From contig NZ_JAGSPJ010000001.1 in assembly GCF_018139545.1 (NCBI RefSeq), forward strand, positions 922,664 to 986,663: a stretch of 64,000 bases of DNA, read 5' to 3'. Position numbers and translations under genes: made by a program. Under the pieces are notes generated by a model. It worked only from the letters and a program-made list of their open reading frames with translations, was not told the DNA's origin and made no database searches. Below are positions 37,452 through 47,814 of the stretch, one piece after another (the stretch's first letter is position 1; every line of letters begins with the position of its first letter). Source of the DNA: Affinundibacterium fentianense (GTDB taxonomy: Bacteria > Pseudomonadota > Gammaproteobacteria > Burkholderiales > Burkholderiaceae_D).

Positions 37452-37564
37452 GTCGTCCCTGCGCAGGCAGGGATCCAGCGCCTTCCACTTTTAGAGATTC
37501 AAGAAACATTGTCTTATTTCCCTGCTTATTACGTCACTGGATTCCCACCTTCGCGGGAATGGGG
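37452..37564. repeat. Inverted pair of dispersed intergenic repeats
   Basis: GTCGTCCCTGCGCAGGCAGG followed by GATCCAG (37452-37478) is the inverse of CTGGATTCCCACCTTCGCGG followed by GAATGG (37537-37564). CTGGATTCCCGCCTGCGCGG-type repeats are dispersed in many betaproteobacteria. The pair could fold into a long imperfect hairpin after cysS. Next to it GGGCGGGTAAAACCCGC makes another small hairpin. Confidence 0.65.
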
Positions 37565-37654
37565 TCTGTCGTTTCATGTAGGGCGGGTAAAACCCGCGCT
37601 GTGATATATCTCAACGATCTATTGTTCAAATAGATACCTTTCGTTTGAATACCA

Positions 37655-38545
37655 TTACGTCATTTTGAGATCCCGCCGCCCCGCCAGCAACACAAAATAC
37701 CCCAAAACCGGCCCAGCCCCAAACCCCAATAAAGGCATAGGCGTCAAACCAATGTAGGCGCAAATCATGATGACAATATAATACAGCGCAATCGGGATTA
37801 TTTCAGGTGAACCGCGTTTGATGCCGATGTAAAACAAGCCCGTCGGTACCAAGGCGATACTCAACACCGCAGCAAACATCGCCACGATGCCCGCGCGCAT
37901 TGCTAGTTGAATTACGCCTTCCACGTAAGCTACCGGTTGCAGCGTATCCGCTTGTTGTTGGCACCACGAGCACAACAAAACTAGCGCTGCTGTGAACACG
38001 ATTTTTTGCACCACACTACCAGGTCGATGCCAAACGATGAAAACACCTGCAAACGAAAAAGCGGCGAGTTGAGAAAAGTCGGGTTGCAACGCTAATAGCA
38101 CAGCAAAGGCCAGCATCAGTGCCATATTCGCCATCGCAGAAAAGGGTGTACGCCAATGCAATCTCGCAAATAAAAATAAAGCGAGAGGCAAAACGGCTGC
38201 TGAGAAATACAAACGTAGCGGGCCAAGTTTTAGCCAACGACTTGGGTTTCCAGTTTCAGAAAAGACGAAGCATGCTAGTAAGCCGACTAACATTGGCACC
38301 AGCATTACAACAGCATTGCGAATTTGTTGCACTGTTAAGGCGCTCGTTTCAGTCTTATGTTGACGCTTCGCCCTATCCATCCATAGCACGGCTGCGATGC
38401 CTATCAATGCCACAACGATCTGCTGCACTTGTAGCGACTGCACAGCGCCAGCTAAACGCATTAAGAGCACACTGCCCAATAGGCTCGGAATTGCCAACAG
38501 TATCAACATCGAGTTGGACCGCATCAACGCTCTCCTCTGATTCAA
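37655..38545 (-). CDS. Short SEDS-like (FtsW/RodA-like) membrane protein
   Basis: A 296-aa protein with about eight or nine predicted membrane segments. Three blocks appear in the same order as in SEDS proteins: GNPSRWLKLGPLRLYFSAAV (residues 99-118; SEDS GxxRW...G...QPSE), ALQPDF (152-157; SEDS LQPDLG), and PMPLLGFGAGPVLG (269-282; SEDS PLPFxSYGGSS). SEDS enzymes polymerise peptidoglycan and are usually 370 aa or more. This one is shorter, and its substitutions (YFSAAV for QPSE, GFGAG for SYGGS) are strong departures. It follows an acyltransferase-3 gene with 18 bp between. Function unknown. Confidence 0.6.
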   Translation of the reverse strand: MNQRRALMRSNSMLILLAIPSLLGSVLLMRLAGAVQSLQVQQIVVALIGIAAVLWMDRAKRQHKTETSALTVQQIRNAVVMLVPMLVGLLACFVFSETGNPSRWLKLGPLRLYFSAAVLPLALFLFARLHWRTPFSAMANMALMLAFAVLLALQPDFSQLAAFSFAGVFIVWHRPGSVVQKIVFTAALVLLCSWCQQQADTLQPVAYVEGVIQLAMRAGIVAMFAAVLSIALVPTGLFYIGIKRGSPEIIPIALYYIVIMICAYIGLTPMPLLGFGAGPVLGYFVLLAGRRDLKMT

Positions 38546-38563
38546 AACAAGTGAAATGATTCT

Positions 38564-39709
38564 CTATTTGCCGGCAGCACGCACAGATCGCATCGCAGGT
38601 GTACTTATCCAACGCTCTAAAGCCGCGCCTAAATACAAACAAGCAAGCACTACTGGCACATAGACAGCAAAGGTCCAGCGCATGTTCTCACCAAAGTAAG
38701 CGCGATACGCCGTGCAGACAGACAAGACCACGAACATATGGCTCAAGTAGATCTCATAGCTTAGACGCCCCATCTTCGCCAACCATTGCCAACCCCAACT
38801 TGGTCGCAGCACGATTCTTTGGGCAGCGAAAACAAGCAAACATGCCGACAAACACAGCATCAACATGCTGTAGCTATGTATCACTTTCCATACTTCGCTA
38901 CCGAAGAAATAAATCGCCACCAGGCCTATGCCGCCCAAGATGGCAATCGAGCGGGCGAATGCTTCGCTGGTTTTCCAGACTTGTGCGAGCAACGCTGTCA
39001 GCACGCCGAAGGCAATTGCTGACATGCCAGGAAGATAGGCCTTCTCTTGCCAGATTTCATTACCGACGATGGCATCACGTGTCCATGGCAAAGAAAATGC
39101 CAACACCAACAATACCAACACCAAGTATTTTCGTGGGAGAGCCAAACACAGCAAAGGGAACGCGAGGTAGAAAACCTCTTCAATCGACAACGACCACAAG
39201 ACATCCCAAGCCGCGGGTAACCACGTTGTTTGGCCTTCGTACCAATTCAAATGTAAACCCAGCGCAGACAACAAAGCACGTCCTAAAGTCTGCCCTTTCT
39301 CATGCACGACATAGCCATCAACACCCATCAAATGCAAAACGCTAAGCAAGGTCAACAACAAGGCCAATAACGGGAAAATGCGACTAAAGCGTTGACGATA
39401 AAATTCACGCCAATTGATCGCAGCAAGTTCGCCATAAGTTTGCAAACAGCGTTGAGTGATCAAAAAGCCTGATAGAACAAAAAACAGAAATACAGATTCA
39501 TAGCCGTTAAAGCTAATACCATTGATGATGCGCTTACTCAGGAAATCGCCTACCCAACTTGGCTGCAAAGGCAAGCGAAAGTTCATCGCGAGATGATGAA
39601 TGACCACGAACAAAATGGACAATCCTCGCAAAAGATCGATGCCAAAATTGCGTTGCGTGGAAGGGTTTGAGAAATTGCTGCTGGGGTTCAGAGTATGACG
39701 AGCAGGCAT
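38564..39709 (-). CDS. Acyltransferase-3 family membrane protein (OafA/YrhL-like)
   Basis: Integral-membrane O-acyltransferase with about ten membrane segments, 381 aa. The N-terminal IDLLRGLSILFVVIHH and SVFLFFVLSGFLIT are the family signatures, FYRQRFSRIFPLLALL contains the catalytic-region R-x-x-R motif, and LWSLSIEEVFYLAFP the conserved SxExxFY. Such enzymes acylate polysaccharides, lipid A sugars or other surface glycans. It lies just upstream of the SEDS-like gene, which suggests the pair acts on the envelope. The substrate is unknown. Confidence 0.9.
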   Translation of the reverse strand: MPARHTLNPSSNFSNPSTQRNFGIDLLRGLSILFVVIHHLAMNFRLPLQPSWVGDFLSKRIINGISFNGYESVFLFFVLSGFLITQRCLQTYGELAAINWREFYRQRFSRIFPLLALLLTLLSVLHLMGVDGYVVHEKGQTLGRALLSALGLHLNWYEGQTTWLPAAWDVLWSLSIEEVFYLAFPLLCLALPRKYLVLVLLVLAFSLPWTRDAIVGNEIWQEKAYLPGMSAIAFGVLTALLAQVWKTSEAFARSIAILGGIGLVAIYFFGSEVWKVIHSYSMLMLCLSACLLVFAAQRIVLRPSWGWQWLAKMGRLSYEIYLSHMFVVLSVCTAYRAYFGENMRWTFAVYVPVVLACLYLGAALERWISTPAMRSVRAAGK

Positions 39710-39817
39710 GCGAATGAATAATTAAATGCAAAATCGCATCCTACACAAATCAACTTTATAAACCAAGCACTAAAGTGAATTCTAAATAAGCGATAGACGC
39801 GCCGCTATTCAGCGATG

Positions 39818-40273
39818 CTACTGCTTCCCTAGCGCATCAGGAGCGCCAGTGACTTCCTTATCATAAAGCGGCTTACTCTTATCGACAATGTGGACAGTGA
39901 ACAATTTCAAAGAACTGTCACCAACAACTTTAAAACCACCATGCTGCACCATACGCAAATTCATTAAACTTGCTCCCGTGGGCAGCGTTTGTGGATCTTT
40001 ACCGGGCATTTGAATTTGCGCGCCTTGCACGACATACAGTGCCTCGATCCCATGATGTAGGTGCAAATCAATGCCTTCACCTGGTTTGTATTCAGCGACC
40101 GATGAAATGACTTCCATACCTGTAGGAGCGCCATTGGGGCCTGGTAGTTCCACTCTTTGTTTTTCTTGGCGCTGCGGCGAATCACTCAAAGCTTGTGCCA
40201 GTAATGTGCCCGCGCTACCAAGCGCAATGAGGGCGCCGGCGACAAGATACTGATTAAGTGTAAAAGCTCGCAT
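39818..40273 (-). CDS. Cupin-domain protein, exported or membrane-anchored
   Basis: A 151-aa protein starting at ATG 40273 (RBS AGGAGA; the longer ORF from 40288 is less likely). An N-terminal hydrophobic segment (YLVAGALIALGSAGTLLA) is a signal or anchor. The cupin barrel has motif 1 GEGIDLHLHHGIEALYVVQG with metal-type His/Glu ligands and a later LRMVQHGG. Substrate unknown. It is followed at 109 bp by the acyltransferase gene and preceded by the DUF924 gene 31 bp upstream. Confidence 0.85.
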   Translation of the reverse strand: MRAFTLNQYLVAGALIALGSAGTLLAQALSDSPQRQEKQRVELPGPNGAPTGMEVISSVAEYKPGEGIDLHLHHGIEALYVVQGAQIQMPGKDPQTLPTGASLMNLRMVQHGGFKVVGDSSLKLFTVHIVDKSKPLYDKEVTGAPDALGKQ

Positions 40274-40304
40274 AGCGTTCTCCTGCAATTTTCAAAGAAT
40301 AAGT

Positions 40305-40841
40305 TTAAAAACTCGATCCATCTTCTTTCAGAAACTCAATTTCTTCTGCTGTCGATTCACGCCCCAAAATGGCATTGCGGTGTGGGTAGCGACCAAATCG
40401 ATCGATGATCGCTTTGTGCTTTAACTCAAACTCATAATTCGCTTTTGGTGCATTTTCATGAAACAACTTCTCGGCATAGGCGTGAATAACGCGAGATTCG
40501 CTATGCATGAAAGGCATATACAAAAAGTTTTTTTCGATAGGCGTCAAACCTTGATCTGCCTGCATACGAATCGCTTCTTGCGCCAAGACAAGCGCCATCG
40601 CATCTTGCGCAAATGCCTTTGGCGTATGGCGATACACATTGCGTGAGAACTGATCTAAGACGATGATCTCCGCTAAGCGGCCGTGATCGTCGGTACGCCA
40701 TTGATAAAGTTCGCCGGCAGCCGCCTGCAACATCAAACCTTGAAAACGACTTTGTATGAGTTGATCAAATTCTGGATCAACACGCCACCATTGTTTGCTA
40801 TCGATTTCTTCGAACCAAAAGTGGATAATTTCTTGAAACAT
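40305..40841 (-). CDS. DUF924 family protein
   Basis: A 178-aa helical protein of the DUF924 family, annotated with a TPR-like fold. Typical segments are IIHFWFEEI near the start, WWRVDPEFD, EIIVLDQFSRNVYR, and a C-terminal DRFGRYPHRNAILGRESTAEE. No function is established for the family. I chose ATG 40841 (MFQEIIHFWFE) over 40907 because the family starts there. It lies 70 bp after truB. Confidence 0.88.
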   Translation of the reverse strand: MFQEIIHFWFEEIDSKQWWRVDPEFDQLIQSRFQGLMLQAAAGELYQWRTDDHGRLAEIIVLDQFSRNVYRHTPKAFAQDAMALVLAQEAIRMQADQGLTPIEKNFLYMPFMHSESRVIHAYAEKLFHENAPKANYEFELKHKAIIDRFGRYPHRNAILGRESTAEEIEFLKEDGSSF

Positions 40842-40911
40842 CGTCGGCCTCTCAATAATGAACTGGTAGATTCTATGTCTAAAGTTTTCCGCATCAAAGC
40901 GTCGCAAGAAA

Positions 40912-41868
40912 TTAAGTCGCAGCTTGGTCCACGGTTGAAATCAAGCGCTCAGGTGCCAGCACCCCATACTCTTGCAATTGAGCAGAACCTAATAAATATC
41001 GGGAATCCTTATCAGGTTCAACTTTATATACCCGTACCCTACCCATTTGTTGAGGGTACACGACTTGCTCTTTATCGAGGGAAATACGCTGCCCTTGCAG
41101 GAAACGCTTGGCGAGATCGGCATTTAACAATACTTCTGGAAAACTCGACAGCAAAGCGTCAACTGGCGCCAATAGTTCAAGACGTTGCATTTCTTCCATG
41201 GCGATCAATTGATCGAGCGTAACGGTGTTTTCTAAAATCAAATGTCCCACATGGGTACGACGCAAGGCGTTTAAATGTGCCCCACAACCCAAGGCCGTGC
41301 CGATGTCTTCGCCGAGTACACGAATATAGGTGCCTTTACTGCAACGCACATTTAAGGTCAAAAATGGCGCTTCATATTTGACGAATTCGAGCATGTGAAT
41401 TGTTACGGGGCGCGCTTCGCGTTCTAAGGTGATGCCTTCGCGCGCATATTCGTACAACGCCTTTCCGTCGCGTTTCAAAGCTGAATACATGGGCGGTACT
41501 TGCATGATATCGCCGCGAAACTGGGCCAGCGCTTGTTGAATCTGTTCGACGCTGACATTCACGTCTTTGTGCTCAATGACTTCGCCCTCGGTATCACCCG
41601 TATTGGTACGCTGTCCGAGGTGCACCACGGTTTGATACGTCTTATCGGCATCAAGTAAGTCGGCAGAAAACTTCGTCGCCTCGCCAAAACACAAAGGCAA
41701 TAAACCGGTCGCGAACGGATCAAGGGTGCCTGTATGCCCTGCTTTAATCGCATTCAATAAGCGTTTTGCTTTAATTAAAGCATCATTGCTTGACCAACCG
41801 ACCGGTTTATCCAATAGCAGTACGCCGTTGATCGGAAGACGTGTTTTTTTCTTGATGACTTGATTCAT
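40912..41868 (-). CDS. truB: tRNA pseudouridine(55) synthase TruB
   Basis: Makes pseudouridine 55 in the T-loop of tRNAs. [17 protein letters not shown] opens the catalytic domain, [17 protein letters not shown] carries the catalytic Asp, and [16 protein letters not shown] is the family's later block. Length 318 aa is normal, with a C-terminal PUA-like part. It follows rbfA in the standard order but is separated from it by a hairpin at 41913-41950, so it may also have its own promoter. Confidence 0.96.
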   Translation of the reverse strand: MNQVIKKKTRLPINGVLLLDKPVGWSSNDALIKAKRLLNAIKAGHTGTLDPFATGLLPLCFGEATKFSADLLDADKTYQTVVHLGQRTNTGDTEGEVIEHKDVNVSVEQIQQALAQFRGDIMQVPPMYSALKRDGKALYEYAREGITLEREARPVTIHMLEFVKYEAPFLTLNVRCSKGTYIRVLGEDIGTALGCGAHLNALRRTHVGHLILENTVTLDQLIAMEEMQRLELLAPVDALLSSFPEVLLNADLAKRFLQGQRISLDKEQVVYPQQMGRVRVYKVEPDKDSRYLLGSAQLQEYGVLAPERLISTVDQAAT

Positions 41869-41912
41869 TCGTTATTCTTCAAACTCAAAACAAATATCGG
41901 AGCACAAAAGCA

Positions 41913-41950
41913 AAAGACGCAGAGTATTTGACTATGCTCTCTGCGTCTTT
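41913..41950 (-). terminator. Hairpin between rbfA and truB
   Basis: AAAGACGCAGAG (41913-41924) pairs with CTCTGCGTCTTT (41939-41950). On the minus strand the stem is followed by TTTTGCTTTTG, a fair terminator signal. It may only attenuate, because truB often belongs to the same operon. Confidence 0.65.
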
Positions 41951-41974
41951 CAATTTCCCAACCAAACAAAGAAA

Positions 41975-42403
41975 TTAATCTTCGCTCTTTTCTTTATCGT
42001 CGCGATGATCAGCTTCTTCGACGTCACTATCTTTAGCACGCGTCGCATTCGCTTCATCGATCAACTTCGACATCGCCATACCGCGCACGGTCGAGGTGTC
42101 GTGGACAAAGTGAAGTTGTGGCAAAGTGTGAATACGCAATTTCAAACCAAGCTGATTCCGCAAAAAGCCAGCGGCTTTGTTCAGACCTTCTTGTGTTAAT
42201 TTGATTGCTGTTGGCTCGTCTGCCAGAGTTGTGAAATACACTTTTGCATGAGCGTAATCTGGCGTCAGCTGCACTTCAGTGAGAGTGATCATGCCAACGC
42301 GTGGATCTTTGAGTTCAGCCCAAATGATTTCAGACAGATCGCGTTGAATTTGATCCGCAACGCGCAAGCCGCGAGCTGGGATAGATTTACTATTTTTAGC
42401 CAT
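41975..42403 (-). CDS. rbfA: Ribosome-binding factor A
   Basis: Assembly factor for the 30S subunit that acts on the 5' end of 16S rRNA. The KH-like fold is seen in [18 protein letters not shown], then a [15 protein letters not shown] segment and the C-terminal [11 protein letters not shown]. Length 142 aa includes a charged tail rich in Asp, Glu and Lys. Its place between infB and truB is the standard order. Confidence 0.95.
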   Translation of the reverse strand: MAKNSKSIPARGLRVADQIQRDLSEIIWAELKDPRVGMITLTEVQLTPDYAHAKVYFTTLADEPTAIKLTQEGLNKAAGFLRNQLGLKLRIHTLPQLHFVHDTSTVRGMAMSKLIDEANATRAKDSDVEEADHRDDKEKSED

Positions 42404-42500
42404 ATAAAAAACAAAACCTTCTACTTACATCATCACCCCGTTTGATCGAGGCTTTAAGTTCGGTAGCAGAAAACGCAATGTTTTCGCTGCCTTTAAAATG

Positions 42501-42526
42501 AAAGAGGAAGCTCGCGCTTCCTCTTT
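42501..42526 (-). terminator. Terminator after infB
   Basis: AAAGAGGAAGC (42501-42511) pairs with GCTTCCTCTTT (42516-42526) around a 4-base loop. It lies between infB and rbfA, with A/T runs on both sides, and may be bidirectional or leaky. Confidence 0.7.
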
Positions 42527-42535
42527 TTTACCTCA

Positions 42536-45400
42536 TTACAGAGTACGAGCAATTTCTTGGATTTCGAAGACTTCGAGGAAGTCTCCAACTTGAATATCGT
42601 TGTAGGCTTTGAGTGAGAGACCACACTCCATACCTGCACGAACTTCTTTTGCATCGTCTTTGTAACGCTTGAGCGAATCGAGTTCGCCTGTCCACGTCAC
42701 CACATTGTTGCGCAACAAGCGGACAGAAGACGTGCGTTTGACCATACCTTCGGTGACCAAGCAACCCGCGATAGAACCAACTTTGGAGACCGTAAATACT
42801 TGACGGATCTCGACCATACCGATCACTGTTTCACGTTTTTCTGGTGCCAACATACCGGACAAAGCTGCCTTCACTTCATCTACTGCATCGTAAATGATGT
42901 TGTAGTAGCGAATATCCACGCCATTGGTTTCAGCCAACTTACGTGCGGATGCATCTGCACGTGTGTTAAAGCCGATGATGACCGCTTTCGATGCCACCGC
43001 CAAGTTGACGTCGGATTCGGAGATACCACCGACCGCCGCATGCACCACTTGAACGCGAACTTCGTTGTTGGACAATTTGACCAAAGATTGAACCAAAGCT
43101 TCTTGCGAACCTTGCACGTCCGTTTTGACGATGATAGGCAAGTTTTTGAGTTCGCCTTCGCCCATGTTTTCGAACATGTTCTCGAGCTTCGCTGCTTGTT
43201 GCTTCGCCAATTTAACGTCACGGAATTTACCTTGACGGAACAAGGCGATTTCACGTGCTTTACGTTCGTCTACCATCACCATCACTTCTTCACCCGCGGC
43301 TGGTACTTCTGTCAGGCCTTGGATTTCGACTGGGATAGATGGACCCGCTTCGTTAATGTTCTTACCGTTTTCATCCAACATCGCACGAACACGACCATAA
43401 GACGAACCCGCCAATACAACGTCACCACGCTTCAAAGTACCGGATTGAACCAAGATCGTCGCTACAGTACCGCGACCTTTATCCAAACGAGATTCAACAA
43501 CCAAGCCCTTTGCAGGCGCATCAATTGGTGCTTGCAACTCCAAGACTTCGGCTTGCAACAAAACGTTTTCAAGCAGGGAATCAATACCTTGACCTGTCTT
43601 CGCAGAGACTGGCACGAATGGTGAGTCACCACCGTATTCTTCAGGCACAACGCTTTCAGCGATCAACTCTTGTGTCACGCGGTCTGCATTCGCTGCTGGT
43701 TTATCGATCTTATTGATGGCGACGACCAAAGGAACGCCCGCTGCTTTCGCATGTGCAATCGCTTCCTTCGTTTGCGGCATCACGCCGTCGTCCGCTGCCA
43801 CAACAAGAATAACAATATCCGTTGCCTTCGCACCACGAGCACGCATCGCCGTAAAGGCTTCGTGACCTGGGGTATCGAGGAAAGTGATCATGCCACGTGG
43901 TGTTTCAACGTGGTAAGCACCAATGTGCTGGGTAATACCACCGGCTTCGCCGGAAGCCACTTTGGCACGACGAATATAATCGAGCAAAGAAGTTTTACCG
44001 TGATCAACGTGACCCATCACCGTCACAACTGGTGCACGTGGTGAAGATTCGTAGTCTGCGTGTTCTGCAACGTCGGTGAGCATCGCTTCTGGATCGTCGA
44101 TCTTCGCTGCGAACGCTTTATGCCCCATTTCCTCAACCAGAATCATTGCTGTTTCTTGATCGAGAACTTGGTTAATCGTGCACATTTGACCCAATTTCAT
44201 CAAATGTTTAATGACTTCAGATGCCTTGACAGACATCTTGTGCGCCAATTCAGCCACCGTCAATGTTTCAGGAACGTAGACATCTTTTACCACAGCCTCA
44301 ACTGGCACTTGGAAATTCGATTCTCGTTCTTCGTGATGCTGGTTACGACGACCTTTTGGACCACTCTTCCAACCTTCACGGCCAACGGGTGCCGCGCCAC
44401 GGGTTTTCAAACCACCACTACGTTTTTTCGCGGCATCTTCTTGCCATGTAGAAGACACATTGGCAGATTTGATTGCCTTCTTGTCGCCACTCGGTGCGGC
44501 CGTCGTCGCGGGTTTTGCTTCTTTCTTATCGCCAGCAGGCTTTTTATCGCCCGCCTTTTTGTCGGCTGGTTTGTGCAAAGTACCTTCTGCGACTTTAGAT
44601 GGGGCTGGTGCTTCAACTGGTTTTGGCTTGCGTGCAGCCAACATCATCTCTTTAATTTGCGCAACTTCGTCTGCGACTTTTTTACGCGCGCTTTCCGCGT
44701 TCGCAGCGCGGGCTGCAGCTTCTTTTGCCGCTTCTTTCGCTTCAGACGCAGCTTTTTTCTTCGCCTCTTCAACAGCTAAACGTTTTACTTCATCATCAAC
44801 TGCGGGCGTTTCAATCACTGCAGCCGATTTCGTTGCTTTCGCACGTTTCTCTTCTGCTTGCTTCGCTTTTTCTGCTTCTGCTTTTTCTCGAGCCGCGGCT
44901 TCGGCTTCACGAGCTGCTTTCGCTTCCGCTTCTTTTTCAGCTTCAAGCTTAGCAAGTTGAGCTTGCTTCTCTAATAACTCAGCTTCACGACGTGCAGCCA
45001 ATTCTGCTTCGGCTTGCGCCTCTGCTTCACGACGTGCAATTTCCACTGGATCAATCGCAGCTACCGCTGGTTTCACATTCTCTTCAGGCGAACTTTCATC
45101 ACGCTTGACGAATGTGCGTTTCTTCCGCACTTCAACTTGTACAGTACGTGTTTTGCCAGTTGCATCAGCTTGCTTGATCTCGGTTGTTTCTTTACGAGTC
45201 AAAGTGATTTTTTTCTTTTCGGCATCAGGAGCCACGCCGTGTGAACGACGTAAATGTTCTAATAGTTTGTCTTTATCTTCTTTCGACAAAGTATCAGACG
45301 CAGACGCTTTTGTAACGCCTGCGGCATTCAATTGCGTGAGCAGTAAATCCGCTGACATTTTCAGCTCGGTGGCAAATTGAGCTACATTATTACTCGCCAT
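42536..45400 (-). CDS. infB: Translation initiation factor IF-2
   Basis: GTPase that brings fMet-tRNA to the 30S subunit. The N-terminal IF2N domain ([19 protein letters not shown]) is followed by a long Ala/Glu/Lys helical linker (about residues 110-260) and a Lys/Gly-rich stretch. A second IF2N domain ([20 protein letters not shown]) lies near 370. The G domain has [15 protein letters not shown] (G1), [12 protein letters not shown] (G3) and VVAINKIDK (G4), then domains II-IV. Length 954 aa is normal for Burkholderiales. It lies 84 bp after nusA. Confidence 0.98.
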   Translation of the reverse strand: MASNNVAQFATELKMSADLLLTQLNAAGVTKASASDTLSKEDKDKLLEHLRRSHGVAPDAEKKKITLTRKETTEIKQADATGKTRTVQVEVRKKRTFVKRDESSPEENVKPAVAAIDPVEIARREAEAQAEAELAARREAELLEKQAQLAKLEAEKEAEAKAAREAEAAAREKAEAEKAKQAEEKRAKATKSAAVIETPAVDDEVKRLAVEEAKKKAASEAKEAAKEAAARAANAESARKKVADEVAQIKEMMLAARKPKPVEAPAPSKVAEGTLHKPADKKAGDKKPAGDKKEAKPATTAAPSGDKKAIKSANVSSTWQEDAAKKRSGGLKTRGAAPVGREGWKSGPKGRRNQHHEERESNFQVPVEAVVKDVYVPETLTVAELAHKMSVKASEVIKHLMKLGQMCTINQVLDQETAMILVEEMGHKAFAAKIDDPEAMLTDVAEHADYESSPRAPVVTVMGHVDHGKTSLLDYIRRAKVASGEAGGITQHIGAYHVETPRGMITFLDTPGHEAFTAMRARGAKATDIVILVVAADDGVMPQTKEAIAHAKAAGVPLVVAINKIDKPAANADRVTQELIAESVVPEEYGGDSPFVPVSAKTGQGIDSLLENVLLQAEVLELQAPIDAPAKGLVVESRLDKGRGTVATILVQSGTLKRGDVVLAGSSYGRVRAMLDENGKNINEAGPSIPVEIQGLTEVPAAGEEVMVMVDERKAREIALFRQGKFRDVKLAKQQAAKLENMFENMGEGELKNLPIIVKTDVQGSQEALVQSLVKLSNNEVRVQVVHAAVGGISESDVNLAVASKAVIIGFNTRADASARKLAETNGVDIRYYNIIYDAVDEVKAALSGMLAPEKRETVIGMVEIRQVFTVSKVGSIAGCLVTEGMVKRTSSVRLLRNNVVTWTGELDSLKRYKDDAKEVRAGMECGLSLKAYNDIQVGDFLEVFEIQEIARTL

Positions 45401-45484
45401 TCAGTCCTCTTTCCTTGTTTTGTGCTGCGATTTAACGATTAATTAAGTTAAATCTACACTTCAATATGGGTTATTCACTCGTGA

Positions 45485-47044
45485 TTATTTTGCTTCAACG
45501 AGTTTCCATGCTTTTTCCAATAAGGCTTTCGCATGTTCATCATATTTAGCGTCGATGAGTTTCATCTCATCATCAGTCACATCTTCAAATGCATTATCAA
45601 TTAATTGACGCGCACGGTCGGTAGACAGAGCCAATATCGCGCCAAATTCATCGTAAGCCAAGCCACCGAAAGCAGCGAGGGTCTTAATACCAGCCAAGCC
45701 CAATTTACCTGCTGTTGCGCGGCTCATACCTTCCAGATTAATCAATGCGTCTTCCACACCTTCCACGCCTTCTTCAGAAGCAATCGCTTCTGTCAAAAGC
45801 GCGTCACGTGCACGATTACGCAATTCATTTACTGTATCTTCATCCAAGGCATCGATTTCCAGCATTTCGCTAATTGGTACATAAGCGATTTCTTCTAAGC
45901 TGGAGAAGCCTTCGTCTACCAAAATATCGGCAACTTCTTGATCAACGTCGAGTTTTTCCATAAATAATTTACGGATACCCGCAGTTTCTTGCTCCGCTTT
46001 ATCGGCGGACTGCTCAGCTGTCATAATATTGATTTGCCAGCCAGTTAATTCTGCTGCTAAACGCACGTTTTGACCACTACGGCCAATCGCGATCGCCAAA
46101 TTTTCATCGTCAACCACAACGTCCATTGCATGCTTTTCTTCATCAACCATAATAGAAGAAACATTCGCTGGCGCTAAAGCACCGATCACGAATTGTGCTG
46201 GATCTTCAGACCACAACACGATGTCAACGCGTTCACCACCGAGTTCACCGGTGACTGCTTGTACGCGAGATCCACGCATACCAACGCAAGTGCCGATCGG
46301 ATCAATACGTTTGTCGTCTGTATGCACCGCAATCTTAGCGCGCACGCCTGGATCACGTGCTGCAGATTTGATGACCAAAGAACCTTGTTCGATTTCTGGC
46401 ACTTCCAATTCAAACAATTTCATGATGAATTCTGGTGCTGTACGAGACAAGATGACTTGTGGACCGCGTGCATTGCGATCGATACGCAAAATGTAGGCAC
46501 GAACGCGATCGCCAACACGCAAGTTTTCTTTTGGGATCATTTGATCGCGCGGCAAACGTGCCTCGATGCGACCCGATTCCACCACTGCCTCACCACGTTC
46601 CATGCGTTTGATGGTCCCCATCACAAGGGAATCACCACGCTCTAAGAATTCAGCCAAAATTTGTTCACGTTCTGCGTCACGAATACGTTGCAATACAATT
46701 TGCTTCGTATCCTGCGCGAAACGACGACCTAACTCAACGGATTCAACTGGTTCTTCGATGTATTCATCCACCTCGATATCAGCGTATTGTTCCACTGCTT
46801 CGAAATGCAAAATTTCTTGATCTGGCAATTGCAAGCCAGCTTCATCCGCCACAACATGCCAACGACGGAAAGTACGGTACTCACCCGTATCGCGATCGAT
46901 CTCTACGCGAATATCCACTTCACCGTCATAACGTTTCTTGGTAGCCGTTGCCAAAGCATGTTCCAATGCGCCAAAAACGATATCTTCATCCACGTTCTTT
47001 TCACGTGCCAGCACATCAACCAATAATAAAACTTCGCGACTCAT
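45485..47044 (-). CDS. nusA: Transcription elongation/termination factor NusA
   Basis: RNA polymerase-binding factor. The N-terminal domain ([19 protein letters not shown]) is followed by an S1 domain ([17 protein letters not shown]), two KH domains ([20 protein letters not shown] and [17 protein letters not shown]) and two C-terminal acidic helix-hairpin repeats ([15 protein letters not shown] and [19 protein letters not shown]). Length 519 aa is full. Its start overlaps the rimP stop by 4 bp, so the two are translationally coupled. Confidence 0.98.
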   Translation of the reverse strand: MSREVLLLVDVLAREKNVDEDIVFGALEHALATATKKRYDGEVDIRVEIDRDTGEYRTFRRWHVVADEAGLQLPDQEILHFEAVEQYADIEVDEYIEEPVESVELGRRFAQDTKQIVLQRIRDAEREQILAEFLERGDSLVMGTIKRMERGEAVVESGRIEARLPRDQMIPKENLRVGDRVRAYILRIDRNARGPQVILSRTAPEFIMKLFELEVPEIEQGSLVIKSAARDPGVRAKIAVHTDDKRIDPIGTCVGMRGSRVQAVTGELGGERVDIVLWSEDPAQFVIGALAPANVSSIMVDEEKHAMDVVVDDENLAIAIGRSGQNVRLAAELTGWQINIMTAEQSADKAEQETAGIRKLFMEKLDVDQEVADILVDEGFSSLEEIAYVPISEMLEIDALDEDTVNELRNRARDALLTEAIASEEGVEGVEDALINLEGMSRATAGKLGLAGIKTLAAFGGLAYDEFGAILALSTDRARQLIDNAFEDVTDDEMKLIDAKYDEHAKALLEKAWKLVEAK

Positions 47045-47529
47045 GCTTTGCGACTCCTAAAATCCACTTGCGGCACTAAACGTGCCTTATCTAAATCAGC
47101 GAGCGTAAACTCCAGCATCGCCGCGCCATCTTTTGTTTCAATTTCGAGCTTCAGAGTGTCCCCTTCAGGCTCATGCAAAATACCATCAAAATTCTTCCGA
47201 TTTGCCATACCAGGCATAGGCAAGCGCAATTTGACTGTCGCTTTCTCACCAGCAAAACGCGCAAAGTCTGCGATTTTTTTCAATGGTCGATCTAAGCCCG
47301 GAGACGAAATCTCTAAGCGTTCGTAATTCACTTCTTCCACAGTCAATACGTGCGACAATTGGTGACTGACTTTTGCACAGTCTTCCACTGTCACATGACC
47401 TTTTTCCTCAACATCCTCAGGCAAAAGATCAATATACACACGAAACAAACCACGCTCTGCTCGTTCGAAGTCGACCAGATCATACCCCGTCCCATTGACA
47501 GTCTTTTCAATTAATTCCAACAATTGCAA
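47041..47529 (-). CDS. rimP: Ribosome maturation factor RimP
   Basis: 30S assembly factor. [15 protein letters not shown] and the [11 protein letters not shown] motif are diagnostic. Length 162 aa is typical. It is the first gene of rimP-nusA-infB and overlaps nusA by 4 bp. The promoter should lie in 47530-47620, just past the terminator of the upstream rluB unit. Confidence 0.96.
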   Translation of the reverse strand: MQLLELIEKTVNGTGYDLVDFERAERGLFRVYIDLLPEDVEEKGHVTVEDCAKVSHQLSHVLTVEEVNYERLEISSPGLDRPLKKIADFARFAGEKATVKLRLPMPGMANRKNFDGILHEPEGDTLKLEIETKDGAAMLEFTLADLDKARLVPQVDFRSRKA

Positions 47530-47613
47530 GACAATTCTCCGATAAACGCAGTTCGTTTTTTTGATGTTGCTTTACTTTAAGCAGAGCACATTCATTTTCA
47601 AAAAACGATTTGC

Positions 47614-47638
47614 CAAAAAAAAATGGGCACCTGCCCAT
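47614..47638 (-). terminator. Terminator after rluB, upstream of rimP
   Basis: ATGGGCA (47623-47629) pairs with TGCCCAT (47632-47638), followed by nine T residues on the minus strand. It ends the scpB-rluB unit before the rimP operon begins. Confidence 0.75.
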
Positions 47639-47814
47639 CTTTCTTAGCGCCTTAAACATTCGTCGTTTATTTAATAACGCATCAAATAAACGCCAATTTA
47701 AGGAAAAAACTGCTAACTACAAGATTATAAACGATTAATTACTCAATCGCAATGAGAAGTCGGTGAAAATCATGGCAAGCACCACATCTTTCACCCACTT
47801 CCGGACAAGTTAAT

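Noticed and set aside
38599..39345. Plus-strand 248-residue ORF opposite the acyltransferase
   Set aside because: Antisense to a well-supported membrane protein, Arg/Ser/Thr-rich with no motif.
42800..43624. Long plus-strand ORFs inside infB (also 44060-44779)
   Set aside because: Antisense to a clearly conserved infB; they arise from codon usage and have implausible Phe/His/Cys-rich compositions.
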